The position numbers and the translations under genes are program-made. Under the pieces are notes generated by a model. That model saw only the letters and a list, made by a program, of their open reading frames with translations. It ran no database searches and was not told the DNA's origin. 64,000 nucleotides of DNA from Neoarius graeffei (taxonomy: Eukaryota > Chordata > Actinopteri > Siluriformes > Ariidae): contig NC_083583.1 in assembly GCF_027579695.1 (NCBI RefSeq), positions 3,055,542 to 3,119,541 on the forward strand, written 5' to 3'. Shown here in pieces: positions 33,820-46,540 of this stretch (positions are counted from its first letter, which is position 1; every line of letters begins with the position of its first letter).

Positions 33820-34992
33820 TTATCTAAGAGTAGTGCAGGTCCAGGGGTGCAGCTCTTTGCGTGTTTTGAGTGTGTATCTGCGTAAATCAGGACACAGTGA
33901 ACAGAACGTTTCGATAACGTTCTGTGAAACCACGCAGTAACAGTGAACCTCGCGGAGTTTCGTGCACCGTGCTGCCAAGGTCTCCAGCACCGCATTGAGC
34001 TCGGGGGACGCAGTGGTCTGCAGTTCAATCACCTCCAGCGTTCCTGCGTAACTCTGTGCCACCATGCGTATCTCCTCCAGCAGGCAGGTCCACGTGTGGA
34101 GGTGGAGCCGTCTGACAGGGATGCTGGGCTGAAGCACGCTGGGAACCTGCAGCTCCGGGAGGGTGTGGTCCAGCTCCAGGTCTACCCTCAGTCCAGGATG
34201 CCTGTCTCTCACATCTGCCCAGATTTGGTCGCACAGCGGCGTGACGTACTTCAGTGCACGCTCGCAGCGTAGCTCCAGCAGCTTCAGCTCTGTTCTCTGG
34301 GGTTCAAGGAGGTCTCGGAAGACATCGTGAGACACACTGGCTTGGAAGAGGCCGATTGTGTTGAGTGCCGGACAGCATTTCAGGACATCCCTGATCGTCT
34401 CCGAGACTACTCCGCACACCAGAGAACCGTTATTGATGAAGAGACTTCGCAGGGCGGGGCACAGGGCGGCTACGCTCTTGACAAAGCTGTCGCTCAAGGT
34501 GAACGGCACACCCCTCAGGTCCAAGACTGTGAGCGATGAACCATTTGTCAAGACGGCCACTAATCCTTGGAGCAGATCCTGTCCTGCGTAAAACAGAGGA
34601 GAGTTCTCCAAACAGCTGACGCATAACCCGCGCAGCCGTCCATCACCGCTTGCGAGAACCTGCTGCAGAACCCACAGTCCATTCTTCCTATGAGCAGGAT
34701 CATCCATGCTGATAATCAGCTTTAAGTGTCTGATACATGGTAGAAGATCACAGAACCTGTGGGGAACACAGTCTCCAGACTCACACCTGAGTGGGGGAAA
34801 AAAATTATCAAGACAAAGTCACAAACTGCAGTAACACTAAATCAATTCTACTCACCTGATCTCAGTGTGTCCCCAGACCCTCGGACAGGTTAAGCTGTTG
34901 GCCCAATTTTTACACACCAGGAAGACATTGCATTTATCCTTCAGAGACAGGAAAGAGAAAATATGTGCAAGGATTTCTTCTGGAAGTTCCAT
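33820..34992 (-). CDS. fbxl8: FBXL8, F-box and leucine-rich repeat protein (2 exons)
   Basis: FBXL8 is a substrate-recognition subunit of an SCF ubiquitin ligase. Exon 1 (34992-34856) starts MELPEEILAHIFSFLSLKDK and completes the F-box with VCKNWANSL. Exon 2 (34786-33820) joins in phase (TEIR-CESGDC) and runs to TAA at 33820-33822, 367 residues in all (human 374). The LRR part shows GLCVSCLENSPLFYAGQDLL, LDLRGVPFTL and a strongly conserved C-terminus (ELNAVLETLAARCTKLREVH, LKTRKELHPW). The F-box binds SKP1. The start is the first ATG before the F-box. It is divergent from TRADD, as in human. Confidence 0.96.
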
Positions 34993-35139
34993 TAATCTGT
35001 CTTTCAAACCAAACAATACTGCACAAAAAGTCTCAACAAAGCCTCTGAATCCACTTTACTGCAGGACTGTCTTTTCTTCACCACCTCAACGTGATCAGGT
35101 TTGGAGTATGACCTTACTTCCTATTACTCTCTTCTCCAC

Positions 35140-35200
35140 TCCTACGTCACTGGATACGTCAGACACGGCGCTCTCCGCCGCCATCTTGGTAAGGGCAAGT
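35140..35200 (-). promoter_or_regulatory. fbxl8: FBXL8 promoter elements: CRE half-sites and YY1
   Basis: TACGTCAC (35143-35150) and TACGTCAG (about 35155-35162) are CRE-like. GCCGCCATCTTGG (35177-35189), read as CCAAGATGGCGGC on the gene strand, is a textbook YY1 site. All lie 150-200 bases upstream of the FBXL8 ATG. Use in vivo is inferred. Confidence 0.55.
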
Positions 35201-35689
35201 TTTCAAGCTCATGGCAGAGATCACTGACTTGAATTTACAATGTCAACTAAAATATTATACAAAAATACCGTCATATTGTACAGCATTTGGATATAGAAAT
35301 AAACGACACAAATAAGAAAAAAAGGGACGTTCAGAAGGAAGATACTGTTATATGAATGAAAAATAATGGTTGTAACACTTATTATATTATTATTATTAGA
35401 TAAAGTGTGTTGTGTATTTAAATATACCAGCAGCAGTAAAACACTTGCTCAACTTCAAATGATTAAGATTATTTTAGTCCAAACACTGGTGCAGTTTTTA
35501 GGAACAAGAGCGTTACGTGTGAATTTATAAAGATAGATTGACTTGTATTGGAATGAAGACCTTTCCAATATGGCGGGCGTGTTGCCGTAGTTAGCATTAA
35601 TGGCTAATACCTAGTCTATTTTTTTCTACACTTACGAGCGAGACGCCCAGAAACTTTTGACCAATCAACTTGATGCGCACGTTCGTTTT

Positions 35690-35833
35690 ACCCAATCAGA
35701 ATTCACTGAATAGTGACGTCGCCGCGTTCCCATACTGACCAACTGAGGCACTGTGTTTTGTCCGAGTTTTAAAACAACTTCTTTATTCCAAAGTGCTGCT
35801 GTTTTTTCGGACAAAACCCCTTTCCATCGACGC
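35690..35833 (+). promoter_or_regulatory. tradd: Probable TRADD promoter and non-coding first exon
   Basis: TAGTGACGTCGCCGCG (about 35711-35726) contains a CRE core. A good donor CGACGC|GTAAGTAG ends a likely 5'UTR exon at 35833. It would splice to the exon beginning at 36731 after TTGTTTCAG. Together with the FBXL8 elements at 35.1-35.2 kb this makes a compact divergent control region. Confidence 0.5.
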
Positions 35834-36612
35834 GTAAGTAGTTAAATTATTTCAAACCACTGTAAATTGTTCTTTAGCTTTGCCAGTTTCCGCCAATTTG
35901 TTTTTTGCTAACTGATTTAGCTAAGTAGCTTGTTAGCTCGAAACGTCAGATTGTTCCAGTCAGTGGAAATATTGGAGAAATTCGATCTGTTAGTGTTTAC
36001 TTCATGAAAAAATTCTCGCGTTGACTTCTTTGGAATACATATTCTGTTAAGAAATAAAAATTTTTTTTTAGTCATGTCTTTTTTTTCCTGTCTCGTGCTC
36101 CATTAACATTACCTGCAAACGAAACTCGCGTGACGTGACGCGGGCACTTCCTGTTTGTCCTTGCGCGCACGAGCTGCGGTTAGAGCCGGAAGATAAGGAG
36201 GAAATCTTGTGCATTTTAACTTTTTTCACTTTAATGTACTAAAATAGAGTTTACAGAGTTGTGGAAATGGAGTTAAAACGAGCCAAATTCCCTCTTTACC
36301 TCTTTAAACTTCATCATTTACAAATAAAATCAGTTTCAGAGTCAGAGAGAGTTTAATCAGCCAAGATTTCACTGAGTTTCAGCAGCAAGATGCAGAAAAG
36401 TTCTAAAAGTGGCCCAAGTCACTGCTTTTAAGGTCCAGTGTCCGTTCATCCATTTATATATCCATCTATCCATCCATCTGTTCATTCATTTATTCTCTTT
36501 GTCTTTTTAACATATTAAAATGAGGTAATTAATATCAACCTGCACTATTGTCAGAGCTGCAGTTCAAGAGAATTAATCGACACCTTCTCTTCTGAACAAT
36601 CACAATCCAGAA

Positions 36613-36613
<1 letters not shown>

Positions 36614-36652
<39 letters not shown>
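36614..36652. repeat. (ATT)n microsatellite
   Basis: About 39 bases of ATT repeat shortly upstream of the TRADD start-codon exon, following a copy of the dispersed repeat also seen at 10075 and 46310. Confidence 0.9.
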
Positions 36653-36768
36653 GACAGTGTAAAAATCAGTGGTGTGTAGATATCTTAGAGTGCTGAAAAA
36701 AGTGTTTTTATTTATTTTTTGTTGTTTCAGGCTCTGAGCGGAACAGGGGAGTCTGGAATGCTCAGAAA

Positions 36769-39700
36769 ATGGACAGAAGCACAGATACATTGGTACGCAA
36801 ACCTGGATTTTATTCACACAGCCCTGTTAAATCCCACTGCGAGCAGTTATTTATTTATTTTTGCTCGCACTGTTTGTGTGTTTGTTTTTTCCCCCAAAAA
36901 AATTAATTTTTCTTGTATTTTTATGACATGATTTATTTATTTGTTTGTTTGTTGTTCACTGAGAGAAGCGATCTTTGGTTGGTTCATTGATTTTGTTGCC
37001 AGTTTAAAAAAAAACTGTTTGAGCTCTTTGTCATTAATGAAGTACAAAGTGAACAGATGAGTAAAAAGTGCAATTTGTGTTCGCTTTTGTTTCGGTTAAT
37101 AAAACTACAGCTGAAGAGAAGTTTCAGGAACATTTGTGTTTAATAGTAGTTTAAATACTGTATATAAATGTATAAATTGTTAAGAATAGTTTACATTGAG
37201 TCAAGTTTTAACTCGGGCTACTCGTTTAAAATAAAAAAAAAATTCTTTCATTCTTATAGTTAAAGTTTACTAAATATTTCAGTTTCGCACAATCTCATTA
37301 TTGTCTTTGTTGTTGTTTTGATCTTGAAGCAGACCTTCTTCAGGTTCTCAGGTTCCTCCTAAAGCCTCTGCAGAATTCTAAATACGGTTTCAACCTTCAC
37401 AATAATTGAATATTCAGGAATTTACAACATTTTATATTTTTCACATCTCCGTCACCTGAATCATGTGATCAAGATGAACATTTTATTTGCTCTGAGATGG
37501 AAATTGTTTTAATCTGGATCACTTCCAGTGCACTATTTTACATTTATATTTTAAACATTGTCCAGGGGAGGATCCCCTGCCCTTTTTTCACATCACGCTG
37601 ATAGTGTACGCTTTGGGTCTGCCTACTACTCTTTTCCAAATGCCCTGAGCGCTCTCTTTCCCTCCTCACTAGTGGGCGTATCCTATCCTACCTTTACTAA
37701 ACTACTGTATTTAAAGTGTTGAATACACTGAAATAGAATTTATTTTTAAAAACCGGTGCTGTATTTTTTTTATTTTTTGTGTAAATCATACACACTTGTC
37801 GCTCGGCTCAGAACCTGCGAGTGGAGCGAATACATGGAGCCGAAAACCACAGGTCGTGTTTCACAGATTGGGGAAAAGAAGTGCATCACTGTCCCTGGAT
37901 TTCATGGTCACGCCACATCACTTTGCATCTCATTTGTAGGAAGTTACCCTCACATCTGCTTTGTTGCGTCACACACCCCGCACACTTTGCGTCATTAATG
38001 GTTGTGCCGCCTCTTTTGTTATAAATGAGGCTTCTGGACCTGAAAAAGGAAACAAGGAAGTAACTTGGGAATAAATGTCTGACCTCTCAGTCAGGAGGTT
38101 AATAACCTCAGAGTACATCATTATGTCATTTGTCTTCTGATGTGAAGGTTTTGGGTTTGGAATGTTCGTGTTCAGTTTGTTGTTCATGTTTTTGTAGAAG
38201 TTGACTGTGAGCAGTCTGGATGATCGTGCATGGTCGGGGTGTGTCGTGTTGTTCCTGCGCTGCTGTGGTCCAAAACCTGATCTTCTGTCCTTCTACAAAG
38301 ACCAGCAGGAGAAGTTCAGTGTCTTCAAGACCATTAAACTCACTCTGACAGGTGCGTGCATGCTCCAGACTCCACTGATCACCTGGGAGTTGATCACAAA
38401 CTCGTGTTTGTTTTTGGGAAAGACTTTTTCTTTGCCTGCTTGCATCATGCTGTGTAAATTTTGTGTTTTATACGTAAAATTTTATTTTCAAACTTTTGTC
38501 TTCAACATTTTATATATTTTAGACCTGAGTGTTTAAATTTTTTACCAGTTGGAAGATTTTATTTTTTATTTCAGGCATATAGATTTTAGCTTGTGGACAG
38601 TCCATTTCCTTTTTAATATAAGGAATATGTAAAAACATTCAAAATTAATCTCATCTCATTATCTGTAGCCGCATTATCCTGTTCTACAGGGTCGCAGGCA
38701 AGCTGGAGCCTATCCCAGCTGACTACGGGCGAAAGGCGGGGTTCACCCTGGACAAGTCGCCAGGTCATCACAGGGCTGACACATAGACACAGACAACCAT
38801 TCACACTCACATTCACACCTACGCTCAATTTAGAGTCACCAGTTAACCTAACCTGCATGTCTTTGGACTGTGGGGGAAACCGGAGCACCCGGAGGAAACC
38901 CACGCGGACACGGGGAGAACATGCAAACTCCGCACAGAAAGGCCCTCGCCGGCCACGGGGCTCGAACCCGGACCTTCTTGCTGTGAGGCGACAGCGTTAA
39001 CCACTACACCACCGTACCGCCCTAAAAGTGTATTGTGATGTGATTTATGATGATTATTTATATTGTCACATCTTCAAGCACTAAAATGACCACAGATGAG
39101 AAGTTCAGTGTTGGTGATGCCGTGTTAATATCTCCATCCTGTGGATCAGATGTTGCAGGTGGACTCGATGGTTATGAAATCCTCAAGCTTCATGATGCCG
39201 ATCCGTTCCTGGGAGTGGAGCTGAAGTTCATGGATATCGTTCCCTGTAGGCGTTTCCTAGACAGCTACACGTGTGGCTCACTGCTTCAGTTCCTCTCCCA
39301 GCATGCATCACGCCTGCTCTCACTTCCCAACAGTGTGGGTGTTGAAGCCACACTCAAAGCAGGAACACACACCCTGGACCACAGCCTTCAAGATCCAGAA
39401 CTCTGTCTCCAGCTCATATACCAGTCTCAGGTACACACACATTCTCTCTGTCACCTATACAAAAACGTACCGGTTTTTTTTATTCAGTGCATTATTATTT
39501 ATTAGAATAATTATTTTAATAAACAGAATACTAATAATAACCATATCAGCTAAAAATAAAGTTGAAATTAAAATCTAAAATAAATAAAATGAAGGTAATG
39601 GTAAAATAAATCCCACAGTAAACACCATGCTTTTACCGTGAGTGTTCAGTTCATTATAAACGTGAACATGTTTGGCTGGTGGTTTACAGCCCGTGCGTTT

Positions 39701-42700
39701 GCGGGATGATGAGGTCACGCAGCTCGAGCAGCAACTACAGAACAGCTATATTCCACCCATCCAGACCCGGAAGGAAGTGCCCAAGAACTGCTTCCTTTTC
39801 CAGAGGCGAGTGTTTGGTGAGTACCGTTGTGCATTAGAACAAAATTTAATTCCAAAACTAAAGACTTGGGGTCATTTATTAAAGTGTTTATATGTGTTCA
39901 GTTTTTAGGAAATTATGGATGTAATGAAACTTTGACCACCAAATATTTTAATCTGAGAACGGACAAAAATAAGTTTTGGTTTTTTGGGTAAAAGAATAAA
40001 AATGCAGAAGGTTTTTGGACTTGTTTTGCTGAAAGAGTTGAACACGTGTTTTTTGTTTGTTTGTTTTTTAAAGCATGACTTGGTTATGTGCTTTTAATGA
40101 GATTTAGTGTCCATTCAGTTTTATGTATTAACATGGGTGCAAGTTTTCCGGCCTGTGCCAGAAGCTCCGTTTTTTTCAGTTCTGAAAAAGTCTCATGTCT
40201 CATCTCATTTATTTCTAGCCGCTTTTTTTCCAAATCGTGTAAATCCGTTGAGATTTTCCGGGGGGTATAGGGGCAGCCCTCTCACTGTCTCACTCTCAGC
40301 GTATCACCGGGTTACTGCGGTACAGTCTCTGCACGAGACAAATCTTTTAATCTCGTCTTCGCCACAAACCTCATTCAATTTATACGCCGCTCACCGGCGA
40401 GCGGTCCTGACTAGCCCGTTGTTTCACGGTGTTATACCGTACATGTGTGATATCATGTTTCACGCACGTAGCACATTGTTTGACCAAATCAACACAGCTA
40501 TTCCCATGAGTCGCCGTTTCTTTTGGTGCAAGTTAGAACGGTGCTTTTGATTGGCTCACTGTTAACTGCCGTCCAATGAAACTTCAGCTTTTATAATAAG
40601 CCTGATTTCGTTTCCCTCCCTTGTGACAGATCCACGTGCTTTGCCTCTGGTTGCTGATCAAAATATGTCAAAATGAAGTTTTTATCGGAAGGCTCCAATA
40701 CAAAAGAATTAGAAAAGACGTCTAGATATACAGTGGGGCAAAAAAGTATTTAGTCAGTCACCAATTGTGCAAGTTCTCCCACTTAAAAAGATGAGAGAGG
40801 CCTGTAATTTTCATCATAGGTACACTTCAACTATGAGAGACAGAATGAGGGAAAAAAAATCCAGAAAATCACATTGTCTGTCTGATTTTTAAAGAATTTA
40901 TTTGCAAATTATGGTGGAAAATAAGTATTTGGTCAATAACAAAAGTTCATCTCAATACTTTGTTATATACCCTTTGTTGGCAATGACAGAGGTCAAACGT
41001 TTTCTGTAAGTCTTCACAAGGTTTTCACACACTGTTGCTGGTATTTTGGCCCATTCCTCCATGCAGATCTCCTCTAGAGCAGTGATGTTTTGGGGCTGTC
41101 GCTGGGCAACACGGACTTTCAACTCCCTCCAAAGATTTTCTATGGGGTTGAGATCTGGAGACTGGCTAGGCCACTCCAGGACCTTGAAATGCTTCTTACG
41201 AAGCCACTCCTTCGTTGCCCAGGCGGTGTGTTTGGGATCATTGTCATGCTGAAAGACCCAGCCACGTTTCATCTTCAATGCCCTTGCTGATGGAAGGAGG
41301 TTTTCACTCAAAATCTCACGATACATGGCCCCATTCATTCTTTCCTTTACACGGATCAGTCGTCCTGGTCCCTTTGCAGAAAAACAGCCCCAAAGCATGA
41401 TGTTTCCACCCCCATGCTTCACAGTAGGTATGGTGTTCTTTGGATGCAACTCAGCATTCTTTCTCCTCCAAACACGACAAGTTCAGTTTTTACCAAAAAG
41501 CTCTATTTTGGTTTCATCTGACCATATGACATTCTCCCAGTCCTCTTCTGGATCATCCAAATGCTCTCTAGCAAACTTCAGACGGGCCTGGACATGTACT
41601 GGCTTAAGCAGGGGGACACGTCTGGCACTGCAGGATTTGAGTCCCTGGCGGCGTAGTGTGTTACTGATGGTAGCCTTTGTTACTTTGGTCCCAGCTCTCT
41701 GCAGGTCATTCACTAGGTCCCCCCGTGTGGTTCTGGGATTTTTGCTCACCGTTCTTGTGATCATTTTGACCCCACGGGGTGAGATCTTGCGTGGAGCCCC
41801 AGATCGAGGGAGATTATCAGTGGTCTTGTATGTCTTCCATTTTCTAATAATTGCTCCCACAGTTGATTTCTTCACACCAAGCTGCTTACCTATTGCAGAT
41901 TCAGTCTTCCCAGCCTGGTGCAGGTCTACAATTTTGTTTCTGGTGTCCTTTGACAGCTCTTTGGTCTTGGCCATAGTGGAGTTTGGAGTGTGACTGTTTG
42001 AGGTTGTGGACAGGTGTCTTTTATACTGATAACGAGTTCAAACAGGTGCCATTAATACAGGTAACGAGTGGAGGACAGAGGAGCCTCTTAAAGAAGTTGT
42101 TACAGGTCTGTGAGAGCCAGAAATCTTGCTTGTTTGTAGGTGACCAAATACTTATTTTACCGAGGAATTTACCAATTAATTCATTAAAAATCCTACAATG
42201 TGATTTCCTGGATTCTTTCCCCCCATTCTGTCTCTCACAGTTGAAGTGTACCTATGATGAAAATTACAGGCCTCTCTCATCTTTTTAAGTGGGAGAACTT
42301 GCACAATTGGTGACTGACTAAATACTTTTTTGCCCCACTGTAAATGGAGATGGGAATGGTTAAGTGAGTGTGACAAAAACGGTGACAAATGGGGAATATG
42401 GCTGAGAAAACTGGACATCCCTGGAGTTGTGTATTGCGACTGCTGTTCAAAGACTATCAAGTACGGCTCCAGCGGGAAGAAGGGACTTAAAAGTCACGCC
42501 CATGAGATGAATCACTTTTCTGATTTTTGTGCTATGTAGTAATAAGTGAATTCAAAACATTTATTGGTGATTTAAATTGTCATCTGATATTGTGTGATAT
42601 GCAAATGCAATGTGCTTTCTTCTGGAATTGAAATTATTCATCACAAGTATCTGCTTTTATAAACTTTTTTTTTTTTACATTTAATTACCTTTCAATTATT

Positions 42701-43916
42701 AAATAAAAGTAAGGTAGGTCTTGAAATAAGTTTGTTAGCTTTATCATCTTTTCTAATGTGGTTGTTAGGTTAAACTCATTTGTAGTCAGTGATGGATTAT
42801 AAAATATAGATATTTTTGTATATGGAAAAAGCTGAATCCTATTTGCTAAAATCCAGGAGTTTGTGAGGACATCAAGACATGTGGCCCCTTATTTTAACTC
42901 AAGCTGTGTATATATTGTAAAAAAGGTATCACAGCAAAAGCATATTAAAAATGGTTGTTTCAACATTTAAATTAGTAGTTGCTCAATGTTTTGAAATATC
43001 AAGCCTTGTACTTGAAATATTATTTCAGATGAATTGATGAAATGTATTAAACATTTTGATGTGAATATGCAAATCATATAACTAATATTATAAATGTTTG
43101 CATGAGAGACAACCATTTTAACTTGTAATTTAAAATTTTTTTCGAGCCCTAAGGGGGGCTCACCTCCTTTTGTAAACACCCCCCCCATGGCTGCACCATG
43201 CACGTCTGACTTTGTCAGACTTTTCAGGTTTTTGAAAATTTTATACTTGCACCCATGTATTAATCATGTTAAATTATTTTCATTGAAGTCATGCAGTGTA
43301 CACAGCGGTACAAAAAGCTAAATGATGCTAATAATAATAATAGTCAAGACACTTTTTCAGTTTTGGTTTTCAGTTCCTTAATTTGACTTATGGTGAAGAG
43401 TTAGGTCCTGCATTTTGTTTTGTGTGATGATCATGTGGCAGGCAGGCAGTGGCAGGGATGTGAGAGATTCCGTTCTAACACGAGCAAGGCCAAGGACTGA
43501 TCCTAGGAGAACACCTTGAGCGACAAAAGCAGTGGTGGGTTTGTGTTTGCTGATGGAAACAAGATGATGAAATTTTGAGTAATGTCTTTTATCCTGTTTC
43601 TGTACACGCCCTTAAAGACGACAGGCCTCTGACGCCCATGGATCAGCAGCGCTTCGCTTCTCACGTGGGCCGCGACTGGAAGCGAGTGGGTCGGGCATTA
43701 CAGAAGAACTGCCGGGCGCTGAAGGGGTCAGCCATCGACAATCTGGCCTACGAGTATGAGAGAGAGGGGCTTTACGAACAAGCCTATCAACTTCTGGGAC
43801 GCTTCATCCAATCAGAGGGCCGGAATGCCAGGCTGGGGCGTCTCATTAGTGCGCTGGAGGAAGCCAAGCTGGTCAGCATGGCCGAGATCATGTTGGACAT
43901 TCAGCCCCGAGAGTGA
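36769..43916 (+). CDS. tradd: TRADD, TNFR1-associated death-domain adaptor (5 coding exons)
   Basis: TRADD couples TNF receptor 1 to RIPK1 and TRAF2, giving NF-kappaB signalling or, with FADD, cell death. Exons: 36769-36792 (MDRSTDTL), about 38198-38351, 39159-39430, 39690-39816, 43618-43916 (stop 43914-43916). Phases agree and give about 291 residues (human 312). The N-terminal TRAF2-binding fold covers residues 1 to about 150 ([20 protein letters not shown]). After [20 protein letters not shown] a short linker leads to the death domain ([20 protein letters not shown], then [19 protein letters not shown]). Exon 2 could begin 3 bases later (38201). Introns carry a SINE, a zinc-finger transposon remnant and a Tc1. 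A (TG)n run follows the stop at 43929. Confidence 0.96.
38648..39022 (-). mobile_element. tRNA-derived SINE, family B, copy 4
   Basis: Full-length minus-strand copy in TRADD intron 2, about 135 bases before exon 3. It has the same A and B boxes and body as the other copies. Confidence 0.87.
40731..42340 (-). mobile_element. Tc1-like transposon (T1), copy 3
   Basis: 1610 bases, termini CAGTGGGGCAAAAAAGTATT inverted at both ends, flanked by TA (40729-40730, 42341-42342). It lies in TRADD intron 4 opposite to the host gene. Confidence 0.95.
40952..41974 (-). pseudogene. Tc1 transposase, single nonsense codon
   Basis: Minus-strand frame from [20 protein letters not shown] (41974) to [11 protein letters not shown]. 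The DNA-binding region and DDE triad ([28 protein letters not shown]) are present. The only lesion seen is TGA at 41483-41485, where the copy at 26354 has a Ser codon after FGKN. It is otherwise a full-length frame of about 340 residues, so the least damaged of the three T1 copies together with copy 2. Confidence 0.93.
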
Positions 43917-43926
43917 GGGACTTGAA

Positions 43927-43962
<36 letters not shown>

Positions 43963-44254
43963 CTGGGTCTGGTACCTAAAGGTGTACTTTTTTTTTTTTT
44001 TTTAAAGTTTAGTTTTGTACAATATTTTTAATAATGCAGCATTGTCCATATGTGTCTTAGGTAATATAATATAGCACTAGGTTTAGACTGCAGGAGCCTT
44101 TAAAACCTCCTGGTGCTTGTTAAACACCCGACCACTTTCACTCCTGGTCGATTTGAATCTGAATCAGATCAAAATTGACTCCTTTGATTCATTTTTGCCT
44201 TGACTGTTCAAATCATTAAAGAAACCAATGAAGGAAAAAAAAACATTCTTTGAG

Positions 44255-44286
<32 letters not shown>

Positions 44287-46300
44287 CTGAATGTTCTCAT
44301 AAAACGCTTTCATTCTTTGGGTGGAAAAATGGGGAAAAACAAACCTTTACTTATTAAGGGCATATAGAAATCATAAAAATGATCTGAGCACAGAGCCAAC
44401 GCCGAAGGAATGATTGTATCATCATATAAATAAACGTTTTAAGAATTTTTGTAATTTTGTGTGTCATATCAGACTTCTCAAATCCCTGGAACACGGGGCA
44501 TTTCTGCAGCACATTCAAGTGGCATGTTTGATTCACTCCCTGCAGGTGAGTCGATTAAGAGTCGATTCGCTTTCTCACTGGAGTTCACTCTGAAACGGAC
44601 ACCATTTTACTCAGACGCTCTCGCACCCGAGTGTGAACGCTGTGTTCTCACCTGATTAAAGAACCGCACCGAGGAGGAGAGGAACACACAAGGGTTCTGT
44701 TCAAACTTACTAAACTGTGTGTGTTTTAGTCAGGAACAAGATCAGGAGCCAGTGTTCCTTATTCGAGAACCAAAAGCATTTGGAACACTTTTTCACGAGC
44801 ACCTTCCTGTCTGCTGCGAGTCCATGTTTAGGGCTCTGTGTCTGTGTTGATAAAGATTCAGATGAAATGCTGCCTGGTCTTTAATATGAAACTGATTTTC
44901 TGTGATATGAGATGAACCATGGATAAATTTAAGTGTGGGTGTGGGGGGTGTAAGTGAATCAGCCTATTTTGGTGATTTACTCGTGTAAAGATTAGATTTC
45001 ATGCTTGTATATTTGGTACACAGGAAGCAGAGACATTTTGAGAATCAAAAATACTTATGTGGATTATTATTATTATTATTATTATTATTTATGATTTCTG
45101 TCTAGCGGTGTAAAGGATTACAATGAGACAACTAACATGTAGAATATTTTTTTAAAGTAAAAATGTCTAAGAAAAATACCCATTGTTATTAAAGTATAGG
45201 CAGCTCCTTAAATTCTACAAGTGCCAATTTTTTTATATATATAAAATTTTTAATAAATTGAATTCAAGTTTGGACTTTTCTCCTGTTTTCAGTGTGAGAT
45301 GAAACTAAATAAAAACAAACATTTTATAATAACTTTTACCCATCTTTACAAAGGGTTCCAATAATTCTGGAACTGACTGTAGTTTAGTTTAAATTTTGGT
45401 TTAAAAAAAAAAGTTCCAAGGTGTCACTGTGTAAATATTTTGGTTTTATAAACATTGTGAAAATCCTGGATCTTATTTCCTGCATGTTGTGACAGCAGAC
45501 TTCAAATGTGTTTTTAATAATAACTCAAATTATTAAAATGTCATATTTGCTGTAAATACGTATGATACTGCACTGAATTGTGGGGTAGATGGACCTGCTG
45601 CCAAAATGATTCATTATGATTGCAAAAATTATTCAATAAAAAAAATGAATAAATCAATAATAATAATATAACTATATCCCTGGTGTGTATGTGAGAGGAA
45701 TTTAAAGGTTTTTTTGTCGCGCCCCCCCCCCCCCCCCCCCCCCCCCCAATGACCATGAATGTCTCTCACTGCTCTATATTGGTTTTTTTTCTTTCAAATA
45801 AATGTTTCCATGTTTGTAGGACAACAGACTCCTGAGGTTCTCATTTCTGTGTGTGTTGCTGTTACAGTAAAATATTGATGAAGTCCAAAGTCAGTTATTT
45901 TCCTATAACATGTCTGTGTTTTATTCCTTTTGTACACAACCAACAATTTTTGTTTTATTAAAGAATAACTTGTTTATTTAATGTTCACATTAGTTCCTGT
46001 TGTCACATTGCATAGCCTTATAGCAGCGATAAACAGTCGTTCCCTTCTCTCTGTTGAAGTTAATCCAACAAAAAACTTTGCAGTTTGCTCCTGAGAAACG
46101 GTAAAGAAGTGTAAACTCCTCTGTCCTGAAGACGTCAGAAAACTTAAAGTTCCAGCTTCATCTCTGACTGATACACAGTACTCACACTGGAGACTCCTTC
46201 CATACATATACAGAAATACATTTCTGCTTACTGATCAACAATTACAGCCATTTTTAATCCGTGTTGTATGACTGTTGCTATAGAAACAATAATGATATCA
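43917..46300 (+). other. TRADD 3'UTR and intergenic DNA
   Basis: AATAAA-type signals occur (for example near 44427), but the poly(A) site cannot be fixed. It contains (TG)n at 43928-43950 and 44257-44276, (ATT)n at 45066-45090 and a run of 26 C at 45722-45747. No gene was recognised. Confidence 0.5.
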
Positions 46301-46309
46301 GAACAAGTG

Positions 46310-46540
46310 CACTGATTATATATAAACCTGCGATGTGCAGCTGCACTACTGATGTTCTAGAGAATTAATCAGCACCTTCCTTTCTGACCAATCACAATCC
46401 AGAATGTAATTATTTTAATGCCACTGTAGAGATTAAAAAAGTGATTATTACTGTAATGCTGCTGGAATCTTAATTTCCCTGAGGGAACCCTCCCAAAGGG
46501 ATCAATAAAGTTCTATCTAATCTAATCTATTAAATTAAAA
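46310..46540 (+). repeat. Dispersed repeat copy 3 and LINE 3' tail
   Basis: 46310-46410 matches the repeats at 10075 and 36505. It is followed by CCCTCCCAAAGGGATCAATA and AAGTTCTATCTAATCTAATC, the 3' end and short-repeat tail of a fish LINE (L2/Rex-like). Confidence 0.6.

Larger units (their letters stand above)
40671..42539 (+). pseudogene. BED-like zinc-finger ORF interrupted by a Tc1
   Basis: The left part begins [19 protein letters not shown] and stops at the Tc1 (40731). Past the Tc1, in the same frame once the duplicated TA is counted once, comes [18 protein letters not shown], then [18 protein letters not shown] and KSHAHEMNH. This is a Cys-x2-Cys and His-x-His-type finger as in BED or C2H2 transposon-derived proteins. 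It ends at TAG 42537-42539. The finger would bind DNA. The partner domain and superfamily are unknown. Confidence 0.7.
40195..43200 (+). mobile_element. Remnant of a zinc-finger-coding DNA transposon in TRADD intron 4
   Basis: Borders are approximate. It carries a short frame (40671-42537, below) split by a Tc1. The right part holds a TTCGAGCCCTAAGGGGGGC-type hairpin block (about 43142-43160) often seen at ends of such elements. No transposase catalytic domain is visible. Confidence 0.45.

Noticed and set aside
33943-34591. Plus-strand open frames opposite FBXL8
   Set aside because: They are antisense shadows of the FBXL8 coding exon, with no independent similarity or splice signals.
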